64,000 nt of DNA from Herbaspirillum sp. DW155 (lineage in GTDB: Bacteria; Pseudomonadota; Gammaproteobacteria; Burkholderiales; Burkholderiaceae_D). Below are positions 53,513 to 63,368 of the stretch, one piece after another (position 1 is the stretch's first letter; each line of letters begins with the position of its first letter). The translations under genes were made by a program, and so were the position numbers. The DNA is taken from assembly GCF_037076565.1 (NCBI RefSeq), contig NZ_AP029028.1, positions 5,022,001 through 5,086,000 of the forward strand. The letters are read 5' to 3'. The notes beneath the pieces were generated by a model. That model was given only the letters and a program-made list of their open reading frames with translations, searched no databases and was not told the DNA's origin.

Positions 53513-53611
53513 ATGCTCGACGCTCTCAACATCCTGAATGGGGTGTTTCTGAGCACCACGCTGCTAACCCTCCACGAACTGCACCTTGATATCTACTGCG
53601 AAAAGATGTGA
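53513..53611 (+). CDS. Short ORF divergent from XRE repressor
   Basis: Thirty-two codons, MLDALNILNGVFLSTTLLTLHELHLDIYCEKM, with GGGGGG 6 nt upstream of the ATG. It is transcribed away from the operator palindromes. The peptide is amphipathic to hydrophobic in its middle part and could be a small membrane or toxin-like peptide, but this is speculation. Coding status rests only on the ribosome-binding site and position. Confidence 0.35.
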   Translation: MLDALNILNGVFLSTTLLTLHELHLDIYCEKM

Positions 53612-53645
53612 ATAATGGAAGAGCCAGATTTTCCTGCAAAAAATA

Positions 53646-54800
53646 CTAAGAAATAGAGCAGAATTGCTCTGCAAGAGTAACCCAGTACATCATCCCCGTT
53701 TCAAGAACATCATCATTGAAGTCATATAGCGGGTTATGTAACTTGGCGCTAGGGCTTTCACCATCAACGCCTAACCAGATATAAGCGCCTTGCTTTGCCT
53801 TCAGCATGAAAGCGAAATCTTCTGAAGCCATTGACGGAACGCAGTCAAATAAAACCTTCTCTTCACCCACTAATTCCTGCGCAGCCTTAATAGCGACATC
53901 TGTTTCATGGTGATGATTGATGGTTGGCGGGTATCCATTCGTGTAGCCCACTTCGGCCTGGCCACCACTCATGCAGGCAATCGATTGAGCGACCTTCCGA
54001 ATTTGCTCTTCGATGTAATTCTGCAGCTTCTCGGAGAAGCAACGAACCGTACCGCGAATTACAGCGCGGTCAGGGATGACGTTCCACGCATCCCCACCGT
54101 GAATCTGTGTCACCGTCAAGACTGCAGATTCATTAGGAGAGACCTTCCGACTGATGATGGTATTGAGCGCCACCACAATTTGGCTGGCAATCAGCAAGGG
54201 GTCTATACCCGACTCAGGCATCGCGGCATGGGCTCCTTTGCCAAGGACGGCAATCTCAAATGTATCCAACGCGGCCATCATCGGCCCATGATTGATTGCA
54301 AAGGTCCCAGCAGGTAAACCGGGCCAGTTATGCATACCAAAGACCGCATCACACGGGAATCTCTCGAAGAGTCCGTCTTCCAGCATGACCTTGCCTCCAC
54401 CAAACGACTCTTCCGCGGGTTGGAAGATGAGATTGATGGTTCCACGCCAGTTCCGGTTCGCATTGAGATGTAATGCCGCCCCCAAGAGCATGGATGAATG
54501 TCCATCATGGCCGCAGGCATGCATCTTCCCAGCCACTTGAGAACGATGAGAGAACTCGTTGGCCTCCGTTACCGGTAGTGCATCCATATCGGCGCGTAGA
54601 CCGAGACTGGGACCATCTCCATTCCGTATAACTGCGACCAATCCCGTCTTACCGATTCCCTCATGCACCTCAATACCGGCATCACGAAGCTTTCCGGCAA
54701 TGAGCGCAGCAGTTCGATGTTCTTCAAACGCGGTTTCGGGATGTGAGTGAATGGCGTGCCTGCATGCACGCATAATGCTAACTAGGGTATTGTTTGACAT
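53646..54800 (-). CDS. M20 amidohydrolase (hippurate/N-acyl-amino-acid hydrolase type)
   Basis: Metal-dependent amidohydrolase of 384 aa that removes acyl groups from N-acyl amino acids or cleaves related amides. The metal site includes GLRADMDALPV and MHACGHDGHSSM, with catalytic Glu in IFQPAEESFGGGKVMLEDG and a late His in PSMASEDFAFML. It belongs to the HipO/ama subgroup. It is the last gene of the minus-strand block and follows the chemoreceptor gene by 150 bp. It could release free amino acid for the serine ammonia-lyase upstream; that link is inference from context. Confidence 0.9.
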   Translation of the reverse strand: MSNNTLVSIMRACRHAIHSHPETAFEEHRTAALIAGKLRDAGIEVHEGIGKTGLVAVIRNGDGPSLGLRADMDALPVTEANEFSHRSQVAGKMHACGHDGHSSMLLGAALHLNANRNWRGTINLIFQPAEESFGGGKVMLEDGLFERFPCDAVFGMHNWPGLPAGTFAINHGPMMAALDTFEIAVLGKGAHAAMPESGIDPLLIASQIVVALNTIISRKVSPNESAVLTVTQIHGGDAWNVIPDRAVIRGTVRCFSEKLQNYIEEQIRKVAQSIACMSGGQAEVGYTNGYPPTINHHHETDVAIKAAQELVGEEKVLFDCVPSMASEDFAFMLKAKQGAYIWLGVDGESPSAKLHNPLYDFNDDVLETGMMYWVTLAEQFCSIS

Positions 54801-54950
54801 AAGTTGCCTTACGAAATGAGTACGTCAATTTTTGTTCTACACACGATATATGCCCAAAAGGTTCATCAGCATCTTGGTTCTACTTACGGCGACAAGATTT
54901 CCTCAATGGCCGCAATTCAGGGAATCCTTCAAATTTCACTGCTGAGAAGG

Positions 54951-56798
54951 CTAATTGCCCGCCAGCGGGATTCCCGATACCTTGCTCTTATTTTCAAGCT
55001 TAAAGGTACTCACGGCCGACGACAGCGCAGTGGAGTGTTGCTCAAGCATCGACGCGGCAGCACTCACTTCTTCTACAAGTGCGGCATTCTGTTGAGTCAT
55101 TTCATCCAGTTCGGAAACAGCGGTATTAATCTGTGTAATACCGGTGCTTTGTTCGTTCAGTGACGCGCTGATTTCGGCAATAATTCCCGTGACGCTAGAA
55201 ACTCCAGCGACGAGTTCATCCATCATTGCGCCTACATCCTTCACACGCTCAGCCCCACGTCCCACCGTAGCCTGAGATGCCTCGATGAGTGACTTGATTT
55301 CTTTGGCGGCTGCGGCACTTCGCCCGGCAAGACTACGCACCTCGCTTGCGACAACGGCAAATCCTCTGCCATTTTCTCCGGCTCGAGCGGCCTCGACCGC
55401 TGCATTCAGTGCCAGAATATTCGTCTGGAAGGCAATACCGTCGATAACACCAATAATGTCTGCAATCTGCGTGGAGGCCTTGGCAATCTCCAGCATTGTT
55501 TCGACACTACCGCCAACAACCAGTCCACCTTTCTCTGCCAAGGAGGTGGCTTGAGCCGCCAATCTGTTGACCTGGGTCGCAGCCCCGGCTGATTGTTGAA
55601 CGGCCCGAGTGAGGTCCGCGAGGGCAGCAGATGTTTCTTCAAGACTGCTTGCCGCGATTTCGGTACGTCGGGACAGGTCCAGGTTACCGGCATCAACCTC
55701 GCCGGTAGCGACCTTGATAGCGTCAGCGCCGCGGCGAATCTCAATCAAAATCGACTGGATATGCTCGACAAACTTATTGAATGACAGCGCAATCTGTGCG
55801 ATTTCGTCCCCACCGTCAACATTTAGACGTTGAGTAAGGTCACCACTGCCTGCGCTGATGGCATCCATCGCATCGCGTGTTGCTGATAGTCGCTTGAATG
55901 ACTTGGCGCTCAACGCGGCGCTGACGATTGCCGCAACGATGGTCAGCACGATGATGAGAGAAAGGGTCGCATAGACCACATCCAACAACGCAGACGTCGC
56001 TTCAGTCTTATCCAAGGCCACGACCAGATACCAATCTGTACCGGTAATTGCCTTGACCTTCAACAGCTTCGGCGCACCATCCAAGGAAATGGTTGGCATG
56101 TCGGAAGAGTTGGCCAGCCCCGAAACACGGTCAGTCGTAAGCTCTGGAGAAATGGCGGACGAACTCTTCAGAACAAGAGCATTATCCGGATGGGCCAATA
56201 CCTGGTCGGCCTTGCTGACGACGAAACTATAGCTGGATGGCGTTGGCTTGATTGCAGAGACGACATCCTTCAGGCCTGAAAGCGAGACCGCACCTTGAAC
56301 GACTCCCGCAACGGCACCATTGCGTATCATTGGTTCTGAAAATGCCACGAACAGTTTCCCCGTACTTGCGTCACCGTAGGGCTTCGTGACAATCAATTTC
56401 CCTGCCTCTAGCGCCTGTTTGTACCAAGGACGGGCCGTAGGGTCGTAGCCGGCAGGAACAGCAGAATCGGTGGTAAAGAACGATTTGTCCGCCCACCCTA
56501 CCGCCGTCGTCGTGAAACCACCGGCAGATGCCATGTGTTTTACCAGTCCTTGCGGGTCACCATGCTCGACGTCCTTGGCAGCAGCATTGACCTGCGTAAC
56601 TTTTGCTTCAACCCACTTTTCTACCGCGAGTGCATTGCCACGAGCGATTTCGTCAAGGTCATGATTCAAGGACTTCGTCATGCTTTCATTAACAATGAAG
56701 TAGGTAGCGATACCTGTAATGCTTAAAGCGATGATGACCGTGACGGATGAAATCAACAAAATCCGCGACCGGAAGGAACGGAGGAGCGAGAATTTCAT
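54951..56798 (-). CDS. Methyl-accepting chemotaxis protein, dCache amino-acid-type sensor
   Basis: A 615-aa chemoreceptor: N-terminal membrane helix (12-32), periplasmic dCache sensor domain, second helix (about 275-300), HAMP, and signalling domain with hairpin tip [20 protein letters not shown]. In the sensor, [13 protein letters not shown] followed by [11 protein letters not shown] matches the Tyr-Arg-Trp-Tyr-Asp signature of the amino-acid-binding dCache class (as in PctA). Methylation regions contain repeated Glu/Gln pairs. The C-terminal pentapeptide for CheR/CheB is absent. It stands in a block with L-serine ammonia-lyase and an amidohydrolase, which supports an amino-acid ligand. Confidence 0.92.
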   Translation of the reverse strand: MKFSLLRSFRSRILLISSVTVIIALSITGIATYFIVNESMTKSLNHDLDEIARGNALAVEKWVEAKVTQVNAAAKDVEHGDPQGLVKHMASAGGFTTTAVGWADKSFFTTDSAVPAGYDPTARPWYKQALEAGKLIVTKPYGDASTGKLFVAFSEPMIRNGAVAGVVQGAVSLSGLKDVVSAIKPTPSSYSFVVSKADQVLAHPDNALVLKSSSAISPELTTDRVSGLANSSDMPTISLDGAPKLLKVKAITGTDWYLVVALDKTEATSALLDVVYATLSLIIVLTIVAAIVSAALSAKSFKRLSATRDAMDAISAGSGDLTQRLNVDGGDEIAQIALSFNKFVEHIQSILIEIRRGADAIKVATGEVDAGNLDLSRRTEIAASSLEETSAALADLTRAVQQSAGAATQVNRLAAQATSLAEKGGLVVGGSVETMLEIAKASTQIADIIGVIDGIAFQTNILALNAAVEAARAGENGRGFAVVASEVRSLAGRSAAAAKEIKSLIEASQATVGRGAERVKDVGAMMDELVAGVSSVTGIIAEISASLNEQSTGITQINTAVSELDEMTQQNAALVEEVSAAASMLEQHSTALSSAVSTFKLENKSKVSGIPLAGN

Positions 56799-56918
56799 GG
56801 CTGGCTGCTTTCCAATATTGGCGTTACGAATTTTTGGCGAAGCAACTTCCTCCCAACACAGGGATATCTGCGATGTTGCTTCAGGAAGTTGCGTTAAGTG
56901 AGCAGGAATGCCTGACTG

Positions 56919-58295
56919 TTAACATTCAATGATGTTGACAGCCAGCCCTCCGCGTGAGGTTTCTTTGTACTTTGTTTTCATGTCTGCACCGGTTTCCTTC
57001 ATGGTCTTGATGACCGAATCCAGTGAAACGAAGTGTGTCCCATCGCCGCGCATCGCCATACGTGCAGCATTGACCGCCTTGCTGGCACCCATCGCGTTAC
57101 GCTCGATGCACGGAATCTGCACCATGCCACCAACCGGGTCGCATGTCAGTCCGAGATTGTGTTCCATGCCTATTTCAGCGGCGTTCTCGACTTGCGGAAC
57201 GGTCCCACCCATCACGGCACAAAGGGCTGCTGCCGCCATTGAGCAAGCGACCCCGACCTCACCCTGGCAGCCGACTTCCGCACCAGAAATCGAGGCGTTG
57301 AGCTTGTAAAGGATGCCGATTGCCCCAGCCGTGAGGAGAAATTCTACGATGCCCTTGTCGCTAGCGCCCGGGAAGAACCGCTCGTAATAGTGCAGCACCG
57401 CAGGAATGATACCGGCCGCCCCGTTGGTGGGCGCTGTCACGACACGACCTCCACAGGCATTTTCTTCATTGACGGCCATTGCATATAAGTTGAGCCAGTC
57501 GAGCACGGACAGCGGGTCCGCAAGGCCGCGCTCACCATGTTTGCTCAGGTGCTTGTAGAGGTCAGGTGCACGACGACGCACCTTCAGCGGACCAGGCATC
57601 GGGTCCAGTGAATGACATCCCCGCTCGACACAAGCCTGCATTACCGACCAGATTTCCAGTAACTTGTCGCGGATTTCCCATTCCCGCCGCCAGGTCTTTT
57701 CATTCTCAAGCATGACTTCGGCAATGGACATTTTTTTGTCAGCACAGACTTTGAGCAACTCATCGCCAGTCTTGAAAGCGTACGGCAAACGGTCGGCCGC
57801 ATGAATCACCTGAGTATTCGCGGCACCGGCAGTGACGACGAAGCCACCACCGACAGAGAGATATGACTTGCTTGCCACCAGCTCCTGTTCTGCGCCAAAC
57901 GCGTCGAACTTCATCCCATTGGGGTGCTCTTGCATCGCTTCGCGGCGATAGAACAAGATGTGCTCCTTCTCAACGAAACGAATCCGGTGGTCATTCAGCA
58001 CCTTCAGTGAGCCTGACTCGCGCATTGCCACGATAAGGCCGGTGGCCAGGTCTGGATTAAGGGTCTCCGGTGCATGGCCCATCAAGCCCAGAATTACTCC
58101 CTTGTCCGTGCCGTGTCCTTTCCCTGTGGCCCCTAAGGAACCATACAAGACCACTTTTACTTCCCGAATGGCTGGGAGAAGCGATTCCTCCTTCAAGTGA
58201 TTAGCAAACATCAGCGCGGCCCGCATTGGTCCGACCGTATGGGAGCTGGAAGGGCCAATACCAATCTTGAAGATGTCGAAAACGCTCACAGCCAT
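56919..58295 (-). CDS. sdaA: L-serine ammonia-lyase (L-serine dehydratase)
   Basis: Single-chain [4Fe-4S] enzyme of 458 aa that converts L-serine to pyruvate and ammonia. The N-terminus [24 protein letters not shown] is the family signature, and the C-terminal half shows [38 protein letters not shown] and [20 protein letters not shown] with the cluster-binding Cys residues. The ATG at 58295 is chosen: GGAG lies 8 nt upstream and it begins the family motif, whereas the long upstream extension overlaps the transporter gene. It follows the DUF3100 gene by 38 bp. Confidence 0.95.
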   Translation of the reverse strand: MAVSVFDIFKIGIGPSSSHTVGPMRAALMFANHLKEESLLPAIREVKVVLYGSLGATGKGHGTDKGVILGLMGHAPETLNPDLATGLIVAMRESGSLKVLNDHRIRFVEKEHILFYRREAMQEHPNGMKFDAFGAEQELVASKSYLSVGGGFVVTAGAANTQVIHAADRLPYAFKTGDELLKVCADKKMSIAEVMLENEKTWRREWEIRDKLLEIWSVMQACVERGCHSLDPMPGPLKVRRRAPDLYKHLSKHGERGLADPLSVLDWLNLYAMAVNEENACGGRVVTAPTNGAAGIIPAVLHYYERFFPGASDKGIVEFLLTAGAIGILYKLNASISGAEVGCQGEVGVACSMAAAALCAVMGGTVPQVENAAEIGMEHNLGLTCDPVGGMVQIPCIERNAMGASKAVNAARMAMRGDGTHFVSLDSVIKTMKETGADMKTKYKETSRGGLAVNIIEC

Positions 58296-58333
58296 TATTT
58301 GCTCCATTTGAAGGGGATATATCCCCCTTCTTA

Positions 58334-59662
58334 TTAGCGGTGGAAGAACTCTGCGACCAGAGTAGCGCCCAGGAAGGTGCCAGCATTTGCGGCAAATGAA
58401 ACCAGGACAATGCGCCAGCCCAGACGACGGAAAGCAGGAAGGTCCTTGGCCAGGGACAATCCCGCAAACGTCAACATGACAGGCGTCACGGCCAAGAAAT
58501 TGATTTTCCCGGTAATGGCGACCATCTGCGCATCCCATGGAAACAGCGGCGAGGTAATCGCCATTGCCACTAAGGATACCCAGCAGACTGCAGGAATCTT
58601 ACGGCCGGTAATGCGTGCTAGCAAATCGCCGATAGCCACGGCGACCAGCATCACCACCATGCCTGGGAAAGTATCTGCCAAACTGGTGCCGTACAGAATC
58701 CGGTCGCTAACCATGGTCAGCCCAGCTGCCACAATCCATACACCCCATTTTTGCACTTCGCTCAGCTCTGGGACTTCAGCGTGGTCATTGGCCGAAACTT
58801 TACTCTGGTCGGTCGAGGCTTTGGTAGTACGACCAAGAATCGGCTCCAGAAAACGGTAGCCGTAAACCGCCAACGGCAATGAAATAAACAACGTGAAGTA
58901 CGTACCGATTGTGGTGGTAATAAGGTTACTAGCGGCAGCAAAGGTCATCACATCCTTGGCGACCTCTGGTGTCTGCTGCGCGGCAATGGCACCGGATGCA
59001 GCGGCCATCATGCTGCCCGAGCCTACGCCCGAGCCCATCGCTAAGGAAATGGGATGGAAGATATTCAGGCTAGCGACGAAGCCTGCTAGAACGGCGATAA
59101 ATACTGCACCAAAAAGGGTCCCAGTCAGATATTCAGCCAGGACGCCCCGACCTTCAGGCGAATCCATACCGTAGCGCTCGCCGATGATGGCTAGGCTAGG
59201 TTCGCGGCCGACGGAGAAGGTGGCGCCGATAGCCTCTCGCTTGATACCCAGCAATAGCGCCAATGGCAAGCCAATCAGAATGGTTCCAACAAAGTGGCCA
59301 AGCTCTTGGAATGCAAGGGCCCATCCGGCAGCGGCCAGCTTAGGGAGCGAGTTACCGACCATCAGGCCCAGCTTTGCAATAAACAGCAGCAGCGCGGGCT
59401 GCAGAACAGCAGCAGCACGGAACTGCAAAGCCGTATCCACCCGGAACAAAGGCGGCATGGATTGACGAAAAACACCCAACAGCCCCCCCATGATGATGGC
59501 CCAGACCATCGGAAGCAACACAACTTTACCCGGCCCAACATTGAAAGTCACCGAACCAATCCAGTCGGCCGCCAGCATGACGATTGCGGTAAAAATATAC
59601 AGCTTGAGGAACGGGAACTTGGTATCGCTCCCGACAACATGGCCTGCGTAGGTACCTTGCAT
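58334..59662 (-). CDS. DUF3100-family membrane protein, putative transporter
   Basis: A 442-aa integral membrane protein with about ten helices. The repeat-containing core, [43 protein letters not shown] and [22 protein letters not shown], with Gly/Ser-rich re-entrant-like stretches, is typical of the DUF3100 family, related to known anion-carboxylate transporters by general topology. GGAG precedes the start. It lies between aldehyde dehydrogenase and L-serine ammonia-lyase genes on the same strand, so it probably imports the substrate of this pathway. Substrate is unknown. Confidence 0.82.
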   Translation of the reverse strand: MQGTYAGHVVGSDTKFPFLKLYIFTAIVMLAADWIGSVTFNVGPGKVVLLPMVWAIIMGGLLGVFRQSMPPLFRVDTALQFRAAAVLQPALLLFIAKLGLMVGNSLPKLAAAGWALAFQELGHFVGTILIGLPLALLLGIKREAIGATFSVGREPSLAIIGERYGMDSPEGRGVLAEYLTGTLFGAVFIAVLAGFVASLNIFHPISLAMGSGVGSGSMMAAASGAIAAQQTPEVAKDVMTFAAASNLITTTIGTYFTLFISLPLAVYGYRFLEPILGRTTKASTDQSKVSANDHAEVPELSEVQKWGVWIVAAGLTMVSDRILYGTSLADTFPGMVVMLVAVAIGDLLARITGRKIPAVCWVSLVAMAITSPLFPWDAQMVAITGKINFLAVTPVMLTFAGLSLAKDLPAFRRLGWRIVLVSFAANAGTFLGATLVAEFFHR

Positions 59663-59744
59663 TTTCCTTCTCCCTTACATAAACAGAAACCACTTCGCAC
59701 GGGGCAAAGTGGTGTTTTTGAATTTTATGATTGGTTGCTGCGGG

Positions 59745-61256
59745 TTATGCGTAGCCAAAAGGTGTGGCCGGATTCGCCGAGGTCTCCACCCAGACGCTCT
59801 TGGTTTGCGTGTAGTCGTAAAGTGCTTCCATGCCGCTCGAACGACCGTAGCCACTTCTGTTGAAGCCGCCGAACGGCGATGCAACGTTGATGGTCTTGTA
59901 GCTGTTAATCCAGAACGTACCTGCATTCACCTGAGCCGCGATGCGGTGACCACGCGCCACATCCTTAGTCCATACTGCACCGGCCAGACCGAATTCACTG
60001 TCATTAGCAAGGGCGATAGCTTCTTCTTCACTTTCGAAGGGAATCGCGACTGCAACCGGACCGAAGATTTCGGTCCGGGAGACGTCCATAGCGTTCGTAG
60101 CGTTGGCCAGCAGCGTCGGACGCACGAAGTAGCCGTCTTCAGAATAGTTGGTGCTACCAGCGACCAATGATGCGCCACCTTCTATGCCCTTTGCCACCAT
60201 GTGTTTGATGTGCTCAAACTGCTTCTGGTTGTTGATGGGGCCAACTTCGGTGGCATCCTCCAGCGGTGCACCGACCTTGATTTTTTGCGCGCCGGCAGCG
60301 ACTGTTTCTACGAATTGGTCGTAGACCTTGCGGTGAACCAGGATGCGGGAGCCTGCAACGCAGCTCTGGCCGGCGCCCGAGAAGATAGCTCCTTGCGCAC
60401 CATAAGCGGCTAGACGCAAGTCAGCGTCATCGAACACAATGTTCGCAGACTTGCCTCCCAGCTCCAGAACACATGGCATGACGCGCTCGGCAGCGGCCTT
60501 GGCGATGAGAGCGCCGGTTCCTGGCGAACCAACGAAAATCACCTTCTTGACTGCCCAAGTACTCATTGCCTTGGGTACCATGGTTTGACCAAGACCTGCC
60601 AGGACGTTGATAAGACCGACGGGGATGCCTGCTTTTTCACACAGGCTGGCGATGGCCAAGGACGAGAAAGGCGTCAGTTCGGATGGCTTCAGCAGAATTG
60701 CGTTGCCAGTCGCCAATGCCGGTGCCAGCTGCCAGCCGCAGGTGAAGGCCGGTGCATTCCATGGTGTCATCTGGAAGACAGTGCCGTAGGGCTCTCGACG
60801 TGTGTAGTTCAGATGCGAGGTCGGGACGGGGATGACTTCACCGTAGAATTTGTCTGCCCAGCCGGCGTAATACTCGAACATCTCGGCGACCTTCTGCATT
60901 TCGCCACGGCAGTCGCGAATCGGCTTGCCGGATGACATCGATTCCAGACGTGCCAGCGGCTCGGCCTGTTCACGAATCTTGGCACCGATACCGTACATCA
61001 CACGACCACGGGCAGCATGGGTCAGCGCCCACCACTGCTTTTGCGCTTTTTCGGCTGCTACAGCGGCAGCTTCGACCGCGCTGGCACCGCCATCCTTATA
61101 GGAGATGGTGGGCTTGCCAGTTGCGGGGTTGAAGAGCTGGATGGAATCGCCACTGCCGGCAACCAGCTCGCCGTTGATGTAGGAGCCGACTTCCTTGGCA
61201 CCCGGGAAGAAATGGGAAAAAGCCAGAATCAGGTTTTCTGCGTCGTTCTGTTGCAT
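59745..61256 (-). CDS. NAD(P)+-dependent aldehyde dehydrogenase
   Basis: A 503-aa ALDH-superfamily enzyme oxidising an aldehyde to its acid. Motifs: TPWNAPAFTCGWQLAPALATGNAILLKPSELTP (cofactor cleft), FVGSPGTGALIAKAA (Rossmann Gly), catalytic Glu in CVLELGGKSANIVFDDADL and nucleophile Cys in IFSGAGQSCVAGSRILVH. The C-terminal NSYKTINVASPFGGFNRSGYGRSSGMEAL resembles betaine- or gamma-aminobutyraldehyde-type enzymes. GGAG precedes the start. It is 24 bp from the upstream reductase gene and its substrate is probably produced or consumed with it. Confidence 0.93.
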   Translation of the reverse strand: MQQNDAENLILAFSHFFPGAKEVGSYINGELVAGSGDSIQLFNPATGKPTISYKDGGASAVEAAAVAAEKAQKQWWALTHAARGRVMYGIGAKIREQAEPLARLESMSSGKPIRDCRGEMQKVAEMFEYYAGWADKFYGEVIPVPTSHLNYTRREPYGTVFQMTPWNAPAFTCGWQLAPALATGNAILLKPSELTPFSSLAIASLCEKAGIPVGLINVLAGLGQTMVPKAMSTWAVKKVIFVGSPGTGALIAKAAAERVMPCVLELGGKSANIVFDDADLRLAAYGAQGAIFSGAGQSCVAGSRILVHRKVYDQFVETVAAGAQKIKVGAPLEDATEVGPINNQKQFEHIKHMVAKGIEGGASLVAGSTNYSEDGYFVRPTLLANATNAMDVSRTEIFGPVAVAIPFESEEEAIALANDSEFGLAGAVWTKDVARGHRIAAQVNAGTFWINSYKTINVASPFGGFNRSGYGRSSGMEALYDYTQTKSVWVETSANPATPFGYA

Positions 61257-61280
61257 GTTATTTACTCCGATGGGGTGTGA

Positions 61281-62147
61281 TTATTTCTCGATGTACTGGA
61301 CGATGCGGTTGAAGTCTTCGGGGTCCTCGATACCCTCGATGCTCTTCGCCCAAAGGCGGCCCGCTTCCTTCGCCAGCGGTGTCGGTGCTTCCGTTTCCCG
61401 GATGAGATTCATAGCCAAGCGCAGGTCCTTACGCATCAGCTTCATCGTGAAGCCGGAGTTAAAGGCACCGTTGAAAATCCAGGTGGGGAAGAAGTTGTCG
61501 ATGACTTTGCTGCCAGCGGAGCCGGCACTCAGGCCTTCAAAGATTTGCTGCGGGTCCAGACCTGCGGCGGTGGCAATACGCGCAGCTTCGCCCGAAATCA
61601 AGAGGTGTGTACCTGTGACCAGGTTATTGAGCAGCTTGGCGACGTGGCCGGCACCGACCGGACCAACATGTACACGCTTGCCGCTCATGACGGACAGAAC
61701 TGGCTCGATGCGGTCAATGACTTCCTTGTCGCCGCCCAGAACCATACCCATGGTCGCAGTTGCAGCGCCCTTGGGACCTCCGCTGACGGGACCGTCAACG
61801 AAGTCGATGCCGGCAGACTTCAGCTCAGCGGCGATTCGGCGGGTGCTGTTGGGGTCAGCGGTGGTTGTGTCCACGATGACCAAGCCCTTTTTGCCGTGCC
61901 GCAGCAAACCGTCTTCGCCAAGAACAACCTTCTCCACGATATCGGAGGTCGGCAGCGAGAGCACAACCATATCCACAGCTTCCGCCAGTTCCGCAATGGA
62001 GCCCGCACAGGCCAAGCCTTCTTGCGAGATGGTCGCACGCGTCACTTCCACGGCGTCAAAGCCCAGAACATCATAGCCACCGCGCTTCAACGAAAACGCC
62101 ATGCCCTTGCCCATATTGCCCAGGCCGATAACCCCAATCTTCTTCAT
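61281..62147 (-). CDS. 3-hydroxyisobutyrate-dehydrogenase-family NAD(P)-dependent reductase
   Basis: A 288-aa beta-hydroxyacid dehydrogenase. The Rossmann loop is IGVIGLGNMGKGMA, the substrate-binding motif FVDGPVSGGPKGA, and the catalytic Lys lies in GAGHVAKLLNNLV. The family includes 3-hydroxyisobutyrate dehydrogenase, tartronate semialdehyde reductase and L-threonate or serine-type dehydrogenases. The substrate cannot be chosen from sequence alone. AGGA lies 4-6 nt upstream of the start. First gene of the catabolic operon, 235 bp from the divergent LysR gene. Confidence 0.9.
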   Translation of the reverse strand: MKKIGVIGLGNMGKGMAFSLKRGGYDVLGFDAVEVTRATISQEGLACAGSIAELAEAVDMVVLSLPTSDIVEKVVLGEDGLLRHGKKGLVIVDTTTADPNSTRRIAAELKSAGIDFVDGPVSGGPKGAATATMGMVLGGDKEVIDRIEPVLSVMSGKRVHVGPVGAGHVAKLLNNLVTGTHLLISGEAARIATAAGLDPQQIFEGLSAGSAGSKVIDNFFPTWIFNGAFNSGFTMKLMRKDLRLAMNLIRETEAPTPLAKEAGRLWAKSIEGIEDPEDFNRIVQYIEK

Positions 62148-62382
62148 TCCGTTCCTCTGCTCAGTTAATAAATCACCAAATGAATGCGCCCCGCCTCATA
62201 AGGATGCACAGAATCGCACCAAAATTGCGCAATGCAGCAAATAACAGGTGTAAGGCACAACTTGCTGGTAGATGAGTGCCTTTTAGCTGAACTTGCATCG
62301 CATGACGTTGAGTTTGGAGTCTTTGGCAATTACAATCAATGTGCACGGATAATCTTTATTGTTCTAATTTGGAGAACTTGAA

Positions 62383-63297
62383 ATGAGCGAGATGTTGAAT
62401 GAAAACCGTCTCTCCTATTTGTTCGAAGCAGTCAAAACGGGGACGGTGAGAGCGGCGGCCGATTCGTTGGACATCGCGCCATCGGCAATCAGTCGGCAGA
62501 TAAGCCTGCTCGAACAAGAGCTGGACGTTCCCCTCATTGAGCGACACAAACGAGGGGTTAGCCCTACCGAGGCGGGAAAGCTGCTCATCGAATATTTCCG
62601 CGAACAACGTTCGCACCAGTCGGATTTACTGACGAAACTTCAGGAGATTCGAGGCCTGCGCCGCGGCTCGATAAACGTCATCATGGGTGAAGGTTTCATC
62701 TCTGACATGGTGAGCGGCCCCATCAAGCAGTTTTGCAAGAAGTACCCCGAGATATCGCTGGTTCTGGACCTGGCCGGAACGAACGAAGTCGTCAGCGCTG
62801 TAGGGTCTGACGAAGCGGAGATTGGACTAGTTTTCAACCCGCCTGTTGACCCGAAGATTGTCAGTCGCGCCATTGCCAAGCAGCCGATGTACGCGATTGT
62901 GGGAAAAGAGTTCCCTCTTCTGGGGAAGGTCGAGTCAGTGACGTTGCGGGACTTGGCCAGCTATCCAATGGCGCTGACGCACCTTGCCTATGGAACACGT
63001 CAACTGGTTGAAGCAGCGATGCTTATCGAGAAGGTGCGCTTCTCTCCCACCATTACGACGAACTCCATTGCCATCTTGAAGCACTTCGTGAAATCAGAAT
63101 TGGGCTTTACCCTGCTTCCACTGTTCGCCGTTACAGCGGAAATGTCTAACGACGAGCTCTATACAATCCCCGTCCGAAACACCCTCTTGGCCCGCTCGGA
63201 GGCGCATCTGATTACGCGGACAGGCCGGAAGCTATCCCTTGCAGCAGACCGTCTACTGCAGCACCTGAGTACAAGGATGAAAGCATTCCAAATTTGA
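62383..63297 (+). CDS. LysR-family regulator of the catabolic block
   Basis: A 304-aa LysR-type regulator with wHTH (LSYLFEAVKTGTVRAAADSLDIAPSAISRQISLLEQELDVPLIER, about residues 8-52) and a ligand-binding domain. GGAG lies about 8 nt before the ATG. It is divergent from the reductase-ALDH-transporter-serine lyase operon, with a 235-bp intergenic region. This arrangement and the class of genes suggest that it controls them in response to a pathway intermediate. Confidence 0.92.
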   Translation: MSEMLNENRLSYLFEAVKTGTVRAAADSLDIAPSAISRQISLLEQELDVPLIERHKRGVSPTEAGKLLIEYFREQRSHQSDLLTKLQEIRGLRRGSINVIMGEGFISDMVSGPIKQFCKKYPEISLVLDLAGTNEVVSAVGSDEAEIGLVFNPPVDPKIVSRAIAKQPMYAIVGKEFPLLGKVESVTLRDLASYPMALTHLAYGTRQLVEAAMLIEKVRFSPTITTNSIAILKHFVKSELGFTLLPLFAVTAEMSNDELYTIPVRNTLLARSEAHLITRTGRKLSLAADRLLQHLSTRMKAFQI

Positions 63298-63303
63298 TGG
63301 CCG

Positions 63304-63327
63304 AAAAAAGGGCCCCACACGGGGGCC
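63304..63327 (-). terminator. Terminator between convergent LysR and glyoxalase-like genes
   Basis: GGCCCC (63311-63316), loop ACACG, GGGGCC (63322-63327). On the minus strand it is followed by a T-run (A-run 63304-63309 on the plus strand), so it ends the minus-strand glyoxalase-like gene; it may work both ways. Confidence 0.75.
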
Positions 63328-63368
63328 AAAAGGGAAGGTACTGCGTGGTACTCGTTACAGCTCACACC

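Noticed and set aside
24440..53645. A CRISPR-associated transposon (CAST)
   Set aside because: No cas gene and no array of repeats with unique spacers was seen near the two TniQ genes. The hairpin block at 26339-26602 has unlike stems and cannot be a CRISPR array.
57600..57640. CTCGACACA inside the serine ammonia-lyase gene as the distal end of the Tn7-like element
   Set aside because: It matches the inverted TGTGTCGAG only over a few bases, lies inside an intact gene, and has no accompanying TTAATTC repeats or target duplication.
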